Assembly (NCBI RefSeq): GCF_034274695.1
Contig: NZ_CP128362.1
Span: 2,542,001-2,606,000, forward strand
DNA: 64,000 nucleotides
Origin: Chitinophaga sp. LS1
GTDB lineage: Bacteria > Bacteroidota > Bacteroidia > Chitinophagales > Chitinophagaceae
Direction of reading: 5' to 3'
Shown here piece after piece: positions 47,757 to 56,009 of the stretch. The notes beneath the pieces are model-generated. The model was not told the DNA's origin. It did no database searches and saw nothing but the letters and a program-made list of their open reading frames with translations. The position numbers were made by a program, and so were the translations under genes. Position 1 is the first letter of the stretch. Each line of letters begins with the position of its first letter.

Positions 47757-47943
47757 TATAATAAATACTTGGCCAAGCACTCGGCCTCACCGTTCCAGTG
47801 GAATATGTTTCAGGTTGCCAATTCCAGTGCCAACTACGATTTTTTACGATTATATAATTAGTAATCATAATTATGCAGCAAATAAGGACTACATAGTTAG
47901 GAAAGTGGGAATTGCTGCGTTTACTGCATTTAATGGCCAATAA
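47757..47943 (+). pseudogene. 3' remainder of the HEPN-like gene
   Basis: Continues the frame of the 46588 gene after the insertion sequence: 61 codons without a stop (NTWPSTRPHRSSGICFRLPI, later FYDYIISNHNYAANKDYI) ending in TAA at 47941. Without a start of its own it is unlikely to be made. The link to the 5' part rests on the open frame and the TAT target duplication. Confidence 0.4.
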
Positions 47944-48151
47944 ATTTGGCCACCCTTTCTATTAATATTCTAACTGTTCCCTCAGATACACTATATTTTT
48001 CATTATACCGAGCTTCTGAATATGCCCTATTTAATATAATACAGAGCTCCGTTTCCTCATTAGTTACACAAGGCAAGACATGGATTTCGAGCAATGTTAT
48101 CAAAAGTCTGTCGTTTTTGAAGATGACAGGGTTAAAATAAGAACGCTTCAT
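47930..48151 (-). CDS. Possible small protein, unknown
   Basis: A 73-codon frame with an ATG (MKRSYFNPVIFKNDRLLITL, later SVSEGTVRILIERVAKFIGH). It looks somewhat protein-like but has no recognised family and overlaps the end of the interrupted gene. A shorter frame on the plus strand covers the same bases. Low confidence that either is expressed. Confidence 0.25.
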   Translation of the reverse strand: MKRSYFNPVIFKNDRLLITLLEIHVLPCVTNEETELCIILNRAYSEARYNEKYSVSEGTVRILIERVAKFIGH

Positions 48152-48303
48152 AAAGACTCCCCTTTTCTCTTTTTGTTCACCCGGATAAAAATTTCTGAAT
48201 ATTCGGCTTTTTACAGCATTTTTTCTAATTCGTTAATTATTTGTCCTATACCAGCACAAACTCCTATATTCTCTCTATTTTTATTACCCATAAATCCCGT
48301 CAA
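47944..48303. other. 360-base gap before the helicase gene
   Basis: AT-rich sequence with only the doubtful small frame listed above. The last 60 bases (TTCGTTAATTATTTGTCC and on) form the leader of the helicase gene. No clear promoter consensus or hairpin is seen. Confidence 0.4.
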
Positions 48304-50787
48304 ATGTCAATATCCAAAAAACAACCAACCGCCAGGAAAAGGGTAAACAAGAAAAAACAGGCGCTCCCATTACACGTTTCGCATACCCGTAAACCGGATA
48401 ACCTGACAGATAAAGAATGGCAAACAATTTTGCGTCGTCAGATAGCAGAAAAGGAGACATTCACTATAGAAAACCTTGACCAGGAACCTATATATAGCAA
48501 TTATCGTGTGTTTAGTGCAAAATCAGGAAATACCTATAAAGTAGCTTTACGCAGTAAAGATAATAGCCTGAATTTTTGCTCCTGCCTGGATTTCAAAACA
48601 AACCAGTTAGGCACATGTAAGCATATCGAAGCTGTTCGCTTATTCGCAGGCAAAAAGCGAGGTATGAAAAAACTGCTGGATGTTTTACCGGTACTCTCTT
48701 ATTCATCCATGTATGTATCTTACACAGGAGAACAAAAAGTGAAACTGCGCATCGGAACAGAAGGTGAAAAAAAGTTTAAGAACTGGAGCAGGAAATATTT
48801 TGATAGAGACAATACACTACTTCCTGCTGCATATTTTGATATAGAGCAATTGTTGCTGGAAGCTCATAAAATAAATGCCCAATTCCGTTGCTACGATGAT
48901 GCCTTACAACTAATCATTAAATATCGGGAGAAGCACAACCGGAAAGCATTATTAGAAGAAAAAGGGGACCAATTGCTGAAAGATCTCGTAAATGTGTCCC
49001 TGTTCCCTTATCAGCAGGAAGGTATACTATTTGCTACCAGGGCTGGCCGATCTATTCTTGCAGATGATATGGGACTCGGTAAAACAGTACAGGGTATTGC
49101 ATGGGCAATGCTCCTACAGCAACATCTAAATACACATAAAGTGCTGATTATCTGCCCCACTTCATTAAAATATCAATGGAAAACTGAAATAGAAAAATTT
49201 ACTGGTCGTTCTGTTACAGTTATAGAAGGTAATGCACTAACCAGGCGGGCTTTGTATGAAAATGATGAAAACTATTTCATGATTGTTAGCTATCATATGG
49301 CAGGTAATGATTGGCATTACATTAATCAGATGAATCCTGATGCTGTAATTCTGGATGAAGCACAACGTATCAAAAACTGGAAAGCAAAAATTTCGCAACA
49401 CATCAAACGTATCCAGTCCCCCTATGCGCTGATTCTTACAGGTACACCACTTGAGAATAATATTGAAGAACTGTATTCGCTGGTTCAATATATTGACCCA
49501 TTCCAGTTGGGGTCCTTACATCATTTCCTAAGAAAACACCAGTTAACTGATACCGATACCGGAAAAGTTACCGGCTATAAAGGCCTTAATGAAATTGGTA
49601 AACAACTTGCTGATATTGTGTTGCGTCGCACTAAGAAAGAAGTGCTTAAACAGTTACCCGGAAGGATGGATAAAACACTGTTTGTACCACTAACACCACC
49701 CCAACAGGATTTACATAAAGAATATGCAGACGCGGTAGCTCAACTGGTAAATAAATGGAAGCGTTTCGGTTTTCTAAATGAACAGGACAGACAGCGAATG
49801 TTAAACTATCTGAATTTGATGCGCATGGTTTGTGACAGCACCTATATTATTGATCAGAAAACCAATCATCAAACCAAACTGGATGAATTGTTTAATATTT
49901 TGGATGAGCTGTTTCTAATAGAGGATGAAAAAGTGGTCATTTTTAGCCAGTGGGAAAGAATGACACGTCTTATTGCTGAAAGACTAAAAGAGCGCGGGGT
50001 GAAATTTGAAAACCTTCACGGAGGAGTACCCAGTAAACGACGGGAGTCGTTGTTTGAGAATTTTAATAATGATGCACAGTGTAAAGTTTTTCTTTCTACT
50101 GATGCTGGCGGAGTAGGACTTAACCTACAGGCTGCCTCATATCTTATTAATATGGATATTCCCTGGAATCCTGCAGTACTTGAACAACGAATTGCCCGTA
50201 TTTATCGCATGGGGCAAAAGAAAAACGTATCCATCATTAATCTGGTTGCGCAGGAAACGATCGAACACAGGATGCTGTCTGTATTAAAGTTTAAAAGTGC
50301 TGTTGCCGCTGGTGTATTGGATAATGGCGAGGATTGTATTTTCCTGGGTGATGACAAGTTTAAACAATTCATGCAGTCTGTAGAAACACTTACACAGGAG
50401 ATATCACAAACCATCACCTCTTTCGATACACAGGAGCAGGAAGAAATAGCAACACAATATAATAAAACAGAGAAAGATGCAGACGATAATAACATGATTG
50501 AAAGACTGGAAAATGAGTCTTTACAACAGCCGGCAGTCAAAATAATGACGACGGATGATCCCCGGGAAGAAACGGCTGCTACAATAGTTCAACATGGTAT
50601 GAACTTCTTTACACAACTAATAAATACCTTAAGTAATCAGGATGCTGTAGAAAAACTGACTGCAACGATTACTGAAACAGACCAAACTACTGGTCAAACA
50701 TATCTGAAACTACCAATTGAGAGTAAGCAAACCGTTGAAAAAGCGCTACACTTATTAAGCGGTTTATTTAAAGCATTTGACAAATGA
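48304..50787 (+). CDS. SNF2-family helicase with SWIM zinc finger
   Basis: SWI2/SNF2 double-stranded DNA translocase of 827 residues. From the ATG at 48304 the N-terminus is very basic (MSISKKQPTARKRVNKKKQA), followed by a SWIM zinc finger Cys92-x-Cys94-x10-Cys105-x-His107 (CSCLDF...GTCKH), then the motor: Walker A DDMGLGKT with Lys260, DEAQ at 351-354, LTGTPLENNIEELYSL, and the C-terminal lobe with FLSTDAGGVGLNLQAA and RIYRMGQKKNVSI. An acidic C-terminal tail follows. The 21 codons upstream of 48304 are open but arbitrary. The next gene starts inside its stop codon (ATGA), so the two proteins are made together. SWIM-SNF2 proteins without a known partner are reported in defence islands; the exact function is unknown. 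Confidence 0.92.
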   Translation: MSISKKQPTARKRVNKKKQALPLHVSHTRKPDNLTDKEWQTILRRQIAEKETFTIENLDQEPIYSNYRVFSAKSGNTYKVALRSKDNSLNFCSCLDFKTNQLGTCKHIEAVRLFAGKKRGMKKLLDVLPVLSYSSMYVSYTGEQKVKLRIGTEGEKKFKNWSRKYFDRDNTLLPAAYFDIEQLLLEAHKINAQFRCYDDALQLIIKYREKHNRKALLEEKGDQLLKDLVNVSLFPYQQEGILFATRAGRSILADDMGLGKTVQGIAWAMLLQQHLNTHKVLIICPTSLKYQWKTEIEKFTGRSVTVIEGNALTRRALYENDENYFMIVSYHMAGNDWHYINQMNPDAVILDEAQRIKNWKAKISQHIKRIQSPYALILTGTPLENNIEELYSLVQYIDPFQLGSLHHFLRKHQLTDTDTGKVTGYKGLNEIGKQLADIVLRRTKKEVLKQLPGRMDKTLFVPLTPPQQDLHKEYADAVAQLVNKWKRFGFLNEQDRQRMLNYLNLMRMVCDSTYIIDQKTNHQTKLDELFNILDELFLIEDEKVVIFSQWERMTRLIAERLKERGVKFENLHGGVPSKRRESLFENFNNDAQCKVFLSTDAGGVGLNLQAASYLINMDIPWNPAVLEQRIARIYRMGQKKNVSIINLVAQETIEHRMLSVLKFKSAVAAGVLDNGEDCIFLGDDKFKQFMQSVETLTQEISQTITSFDTQEQEEIATQYNKTEKDADDNNMIERLENESLQQPAVKIMTTDDPREETAATIVQHGMNFFTQLINTLSNQDAVEKLTATITETDQTTGQTYLKLPIESKQTVEKALHLLSGLFKAFDK

Positions 50788-51140
50788 TGTTGCCTGTGCT
50801 TGACCTTTTCGCTTGTGAGGTCGTTGGTGAATCTATGAATCGCATTATTCCTGATAGATCAATCTGTCTTTTCAGAAAGTATGAAAGCGGATCACGAAAT
50901 GGAAAAATAGTCCTGGTACAATATAACAGTCTTCCAGCTGAAGGCTTAGCGGGAGGGTATACAGTTAAAGAATATAGAAGTACAAAGCAACATAAAGAAG
51001 AGCAGTGGAGCCATGAGTCAATCATACTACGTCCCTTGTCTACTGATCCTTCATTTCAGGATATTGTACTTACAGAAGATCAATCTACAGGCTTTAGGGT
51101 ACTGACTATTTTCGAATCGGTTTTGTCTTCAAACAGCTAA
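50784..51140 (+). CDS. Stand-alone S24/LexA-like peptidase domain
   Basis: 118 residues with the LexA/UmuD-type serine-lysine dyad: Ser17 in VVGESMNR and Lys62 in GGYTVKEYRS, with RNGKIVLVQYN between. There is no DNA-binding domain in front of it and no Ala-Gly cleavage segment, so it is not a repressor or UmuD. The sequence (VVGESMNRxIPDxSxCLFRK, then ILRPLS) resembles a domain fused to the C-terminus of some large helicases; here it is a separate gene overlapping the SNF2 helicase stop by 4 bases. It probably acts on or with that helicase. Confidence 0.75.
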   Translation: MMLPVLDLFACEVVGESMNRIIPDRSICLFRKYESGSRNGKIVLVQYNSLPAEGLAGGYTVKEYRSTKQHKEEQWSHESIILRPLSTDPSFQDIVLTEDQSTGFRVLTIFESVLSSNS

Positions 51141-51347
51141 AGGTACCTACTATGGCTCTTCAGGGAGTGCGCTTAATATTTCCCTAAAAAGGAAGTATAA
51201 ATTCTTAATCTTTTTCTCCAGTGTTCGAAAATTTGGAGAGGAAAAATTATTGTCGCTATAGTAAATATTTTCGCTTTAAATGTTTAACTGTGTGCATAGC
51301 TGTATTGAATCTTCCAAAAAATTTGACAATTCTCCAAACTTCTCCAC

Positions 51348-51382
51348 AAGCCTGTGGGTCATTGTGATCTACAGGCTTTTTT
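51348..51382 (+). terminator. Terminator after the helicase/S24 operon
   Basis: AAGCCTGTGGGTC pairs with GATCTACAGGCTT (one mismatch) around a 5-base loop, followed by six T residues. It also lies just beyond the stop of fic copy 2, which converges on it. A worn version of the same hairpin is found at the end of fic copy 1. Confidence 0.75.
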
Positions 51383-51391
51383 GCACGAGAA

Positions 51392-52429
51392 TCACAAACT
51401 ATAATTCGTTCCCGGCCCTGAACCATGTTTAATGATCTGTTTTTCATTGACCAGGAAGGTAAGAATCCTTTTGACCGTACCTAGCGGTATGTTCAGTTTC
51501 TTAGCTATTTGCCCAGATTGGCATCCTGGATGATTTTCAACAAACATATAAATGCTTTTCTCTTTTGGAGCCAGGCTAATTTCCTTTGCAGCAGCCGTTA
51601 ATTTAATCATTAACTGACTGCTGATGTTATTTAAACAATCCAGAAAAAAAATAATCCACGGATAAACATCTTCATGCGGCCTTTGTTGCTGGCATTGCAT
51701 TAATTCTTTGTAATATTCTCCCTTTCTGTTTTCAATTTCATGTTCAAAGCTTACATACTGAATCCATCTGTACCCGTTTTTTAGAAGTAACAAGGTAGCT
51801 ATTAATCTGCTTAACCTTCCGTTACCATCCTGAAAAGGATGAATACTTACGAAATCGTAAGAAAACAGCGCACACTTTACAATAGGGTGTGTTTCATTGT
51901 CCGCATGATACCATTCTATAAGTTCCTGCATTGCATTTTCTGTTTCAATGCCGGGTGCAGTAGTATGAAAGATAACCTGTTTAGCCCCGTCTGGTTTTCT
52001 TGCTTCTACGGCATTACTGTGTTGTTTATAATTTCCTCTATGCCACTCGTCTTTACGGCTGTGCTTCATAAGAATATTGTGTAGGCTCTTAATAGTACTT
52101 TCGCTTACCCCCATTTCCTCATAAGAATCGGAAATAATATCCAATGCATTAAAATAACCTGCAACCTCCTGGGAATCCCTGTCTTCTAATTTCGATATAC
52201 TTAATTTATCAATCAGGACCTTTACTTCATCATCTGACATTCTGGAGCCTTCTATTCTTGTAGAAGCGCCAACACTTCTGACTGTTGCTATTGATTTTAA
52301 ATGTTGTAGGTTTCGTCCTTCTCTTTTTTCAACGGCGGTCCATGAAGCATCAAAGCGGTCTAATTTGCTTATTGCACTGATCAGTTGCCAGTCTGGTTTC
52401 AACTGAAATGTATGTACCATATTTTCCAT
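51392..52429 (-). CDS. Fic-family protein with C-terminal winged helix, copy 2 (intact)
   Basis: Protein AMPylation enzyme family. From the ATG at 52429 (MENMVHTFQLKPDWQL, matching copy 1) 345 residues: N-terminal DUF4172-like helices, an inhibitory-type motif STRIEGS near residue 56, the Fic motif HPFQDGNGR at 197-205 with catalytic His197, and a winged helix-turn-helix at the C-terminus (GQIAKKLNIPLGTVKRILTFL). Six extra codons upstream (to 52447) are not needed. Fic-wHTH proteins often control themselves; the TGAGACGA array upstream is a natural candidate site. It closes the block that contains the hsd and helicase genes. Confidence 0.92.
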   Translation of the reverse strand: MENMVHTFQLKPDWQLISAISKLDRFDASWTAVEKREGRNLQHLKSIATVRSVGASTRIEGSRMSDDEVKVLIDKLSISKLEDRDSQEVAGYFNALDIISDSYEEMGVSESTIKSLHNILMKHSRKDEWHRGNYKQHSNAVEARKPDGAKQVIFHTTAPGIETENAMQELIEWYHADNETHPIVKCALFSYDFVSIHPFQDGNGRLSRLIATLLLLKNGYRWIQYVSFEHEIENRKGEYYKELMQCQQQRPHEDVYPWIIFFLDCLNNISSQLMIKLTAAAKEISLAPKEKSIYMFVENHPGCQSGQIAKKLNIPLGTVKRILTFLVNEKQIIKHGSGPGTNYSL

Positions 52430-52456
52430 TATGTGAATATAAGCCATTTAATGAAA

Positions 52457-52531
52457 TGAGACGATATGAGACGAAAGAAGACTTAAAATGAGACGATCGT
52501 TTAAATACAATTTGAGACGATATGAGATGAA
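52457..52531. repeat. Array of five TGAGACGA repeats (copy 2)
   Basis: TGAGACGA at 52457, 52467, 52489 and 52514, and TGAGATGA at 52524 (spacings 10, 22, 25, 10). The same order and nearly the same spacing as upstream of fic copy 1, 14.1 kb away. It ends 28 bases before the fic start on the minus strand side. Confidence 0.7.
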
Positions 52532-52878
52532 TAGAGACTACAAGTAATCCTATAGCTGATTTATCATCAAATTATTTAATGCTTCAAAATCCTCCAAAAA
52601 CTTCGACATCTCCCCGCCCTTTTCCACTAAAGCGGGAACAGTACAGTAAAATGTATTGTTCCCGTTTTCTTTTTCTGCTTAATCCTTGCCTGGTTGGCCA
52701 TACACTGGAATACTGCATTTTACATTTCAAAGCCCCGATTGCTCACGGCCTACTTTACGTTTTATACAACATTGTGTGAGATGAATTGTTATGAGAAATT
52801 AATATGGATGATTCTCACGAACTGCTCTTTTTTTAAATGTTTATAAGATTATTTAGTCGGGCAATAGTGATTTTTAAG
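52532..52878. other. Intergenic stretch at the right end of the fic-flanked block
   Basis: The first 80 bases continue the homology to the region right of array copy 1 and end near 52612. A hairpin follows at 52632. The rest to about 52878 is AT-rich and unrelated to the left copy; two short open frames there have no protein character. This is the most likely right border of the block. Confidence 0.4.
52632..52672 (+). terminator. Hairpin, probable terminator
   Basis: CGGGAACA pairs with TGTTCCCG around a loop of about 18 bases, followed by a T-rich stretch (TTTTCTTTTTC). No plus-strand gene ends close by, so it may be a remnant. Confidence 0.4.
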
Positions 52879-52908
52879 TTTGGATTGTTTCAAAATATCT
52901 TACTTTTA
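52879..52908 (+). promoter_or_regulatory. Promoter of the orphan/TPR-kinase/LytTR operon
   Basis: TTTG at 52879-52882 and TACTTTTA at 52901-52908 with 18 bases between them; one base off the -7 consensus TAnnTTTG. Start site about 50 bases before the ATG at 52964. Confidence 0.45.
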
Positions 52909-52963
52909 GATAATCTTGTCATACCTTATTTTATTACCATTCATATGATAAATCTAAAACACA

Positions 52964-53392
52964 ATGAGTATAGTAAATGTAACATTGCAACCAATACAAT
53001 GCATTGCACAGCAATCACTTACCCCCTCTAATCCTCCACGACCGGACCCGACTGACAAGTATTACGTATTCGCTCCCCTGATAAATGCCCAATTATTAAC
53101 CAGTCCAGAAAACACTATACTTGTAAGAGTCACTTTATTAATAGACACCACTGTACAGGCTTCCAATGTAATATATTCGACAGGACATGCCCAAATCACA
53201 GATAATGTAATGAGCTGTCGATTCCAATTTACGCCTTCCTCTGAAACCTCACCTAGCAACACTGTTAATGTATACTATACTGAATTCACTTTCATGCAAA
53301 CTGTAGATAATCCTATTAATACAGTTCAGGTTTATCTAACAAACATTGATCCGCAAACATCAAGAGGCACTGAAACAACTGTACAGAATTGA
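52964..53392 (+). CDS. Hypothetical 142-residue protein ahead of a two-component system
   Basis: No recognised family. The sequence is rich in Thr, Val, Asn and Pro with alternating hydrophobic residues, so mainly beta strands (YVFAPLINAQLLTSPENTIL, NVYYTEFTFMQTVDNP). There is no signal peptide or membrane segment. It starts at ATG 52964 and stops 6 bases before the histidine kinase gene; it is thus first in a three-gene operon and could be a ligand, an output or an unrelated passenger. Confidence 0.7.
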   Translation: MSIVNVTLQPIQCIAQQSLTPSNPPRPDPTDKYYVFAPLINAQLLTSPENTILVRVTLLIDTTVQASNVIYSTGHAQITDNVMSCRFQFTPSSETSPSNTVNVYYTEFTFMQTVDNPINTVQVYLTNIDPQTSRGTETTVQN

Positions 53393-53398
53393 GTACAA

Positions 53399-55102
53399 AT
53401 GACCAAGCTAAAAATCTTCATTATTGTATGTTTGGCATGGCAACCGTTTTCTCTTTTTTCCATGGTTCAGCAGGATAGCTTATTTAGTATTGCGCTAAAA
53501 AATAAGGCACTGCAATCCCAATCGAATAAATTTTTTTATTTAACTCATGCGTTTTTTTTAGAACATAACTGGGATTCTACCCTGATCTATTCCATGAAGG
53601 TGATTGCCGACGGAAATGCTGATCCCCAAATCATTGATTATAGTCATTACTGCCGGGCTATTAGCTTTAAGGAAAAACAACTTTTTAAGGAAGCAGAAAA
53701 AGAACTGGGCCTCATTTCTCCCGGATTTGCTTTTGCTTATAAAGTTACACTTAAACTTGGTGCCATTGCATTAGAACTCAAGAACTTTTCCAAAGCATTA
53801 ACTTACTTTCAGCAAATTGAAAATCTTCCAGACACGGGCTTCTATGATGTGAAAAAAAGTACTGTTTATCATGATATCGGAATCTGTTACCTGCATTTGA
53901 AGAATTTTGCCAGGGCAGAAGAATACCTCTTTAAAAGTGAAAAATTGCAACAGGAGCAAAACGATACCTTGTTTATGATTGGCAGCTACATGGATATTGC
54001 GAATGTTTATTACGAACAATATAAGGATAAGCAAGCCATTCCTTATTTTCAAAAAGCGTATCAGTTGTCAAAAAAAACAAACGATTTCGGGCTCAGACGG
54101 CGGGCCGCCAAAAACATGGCAGTAGTGGAGGAGAACAGGGAAAATTTTCCGGCAGCTTTGCAATACAGGAAAGAATTTGAACAATGGCAGGATTCTGTTA
54201 ACGATCAGAACAAAGTATGGACCATTGCCGAGATGGAGAAAAATGCGACGGTCATGCAAAAACAGAAGGAAGTGGATCTCCTGGCGACGGAAAATAAACT
54301 GAAAGTAGCCCAGCGGAACACTTTATTAGCCATATTGGTATTATCCATTTCTCTGCTGATAGCGGGAAGCTACTTTTATACACAAAAAATTAAAAGCAAT
54401 AAGATTATACTTGCTCAAAAACACCAGGTAGATGAACTAAACACCGCAAAAGATAAATTATTTTCTATTGTTAGTCATGACCTGCGCTCGTCTGTTGCCG
54501 CACTGAAAGTCAGCAATACTAAATTAACCGGCTGTCTGGAAACAAAAGACATAAACGCATTAGATCAATTATTGCGAAATAACAGCGCTATTACAAACGC
54601 CACTTATAGCTTATTGGACAACTTGCTTAACTGGGCATTACTGCAAACGAAACAACTTTATTTTCACCAGGAATCCGTTCACCTGCATTCCATTGTGGAG
54701 CAGGTGGCATATAACTACAGGCCCCTGATGACAGAAAAAAACATCAGCTTTACCTGCACTATTGATACCGTTATTTTTGTTTTCGCCGACCTGGATTCTT
54801 TAAAAGTTATTTTACGAAATTTACTGGACAATGCTATTAAATTCTCTCATGAAGGTGGTATCATTAAAGTATGGTCGCAGGAAGCAGCAAGCGGTTTTTA
54901 CAACATGGTAGTTGAGGACAACGGAACAGGCATGAATCCATTATCCCACCAGAGCAGGCAGCCGCATTCAGGAACAGGTCTTGGATTACAGTTATGCAAA
55001 TCTATGGCTGAAAAAAACGGAGGCTATTTATCTATTGAAAGCCAGGAGGGAATTGGCACCAGGGTGTTTGTATCATTACCTACATACCATCCCCATGGAT
55101 AA
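53399..55102 (+). CDS. TPR-containing sensor histidine kinase
   Basis: 567 residues: signal-type N-terminus ([20 protein letters not shown]), a periplasmic region of tetratricopeptide repeats (about 30-260; for example [20 protein letters not shown] and [18 protein letters not shown]), a membrane segment near 303-324 ([20 protein letters not shown]), HisKA with the phospho-acceptor His360 in VSHDLRSS, and HATPase with N-box [21 protein letters not shown] and [12 protein letters not shown]. Although it is paired with a LytTR regulator, the kinase core is HisKA type, not LytS type. The last 8 bases overlap the regulator start. Confidence 0.92.
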
Positions 55103-55841
55103 TATTCATATACTAATCGTTGAGGATAACCCGGCACAAAGTAAAACACTGGCAGATGTATTGACAGCTCACAGCTATATTATATCAGCAGTAGCAGCCA
55201 GTTATGCCGAAGCAATCCATTTGTTTTATAAAAACAAAGTGGATTTGGTAATTATTGATATACTTTTAAACGATATTCCCGATGGAATAACGTTTGCTGA
55301 AACCATCAATACCGTTCCGAACTCAGCCAGGCCCTTTGTATTCTTAACCAGCTCGAAGGACCGGCAAATTTTCGAAAGAGCCAAACTCGCCCATCCCTTT
55401 AGTTTTTTATTAAAGCCTTTCAATGAGCTGGAAATCTTATATGCCATAGAAATGGCGGTAGAGAAATTTTATGGCCAACAACAGGTATTTACCAGTGAAG
55501 AACCAGCTGCTGTAGTGAGCAAAGACTTCCTGTTTATAAAAAAGAAAGGCGCCCTGAAAAAAGTACAAACAGGCGATATTATTTATATTGAAGTGGTAGA
55601 AAGATACTGTAACATTATTACAGAGAAAGAAAAATTTCTCGTACAGATTTCGCTTTCTAAAATCCTCGACTTAGTGGATACCACCCTCTTTTACCAGACC
55701 CACCGGAATTATATTGTAAATGCTGAAAAAATCATTGAAATCATTCCAGCCGATAACCTTATCCTTTTACAAGGCAATCATCAGGTTCTGTTAAGTGATA
55801 CATACAAGAACTTTATAAACCGATTCCATATCCTGAAATAG
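55095..55841 (+). CDS. LytTR-family response regulator
   Basis: 248 residues from ATG 55095 ([19 protein letters not shown]); longer upstream frames run inside the kinase gene. Receiver domain with phospho-acceptor Asp55 (IIDILLND) and Lys in LLKPFN, then a LytTR DNA-binding domain (about 145-248: [17 protein letters not shown] and [18 protein letters not shown]). It is the output of the TPR kinase in front of it. The downstream genes are candidate targets. Confidence 0.92.
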
Positions 55842-56009
55842 CCAATTCGGTTCCCGCTCCGACTCCTTTCATACCTCCTTTTTGCCTTCTCCCGGCAATG
55901 AAAGCCGGTTCTGTGTCATTATACCCGTCATGGGGTAGCAGCCTCCCTATCTTTACATTCCAATTACACGATAACATTACATGGGAATTTTTAAAAATCC
56001 ACGAATCTT

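Noticed and set aside
51256..51447. 63-codon minus-strand frame at the end of fic copy 2
   Set aside because: It covers the fic C-terminus out of frame and a terminator hairpin; a similar frame arises in copy 1 only because the DNA is duplicated.
52579..53031. Two short plus-strand frames right of the fic block
   Set aside because: They cross a terminator hairpin and a promoter, and their composition is that of random AT-rich sequence.
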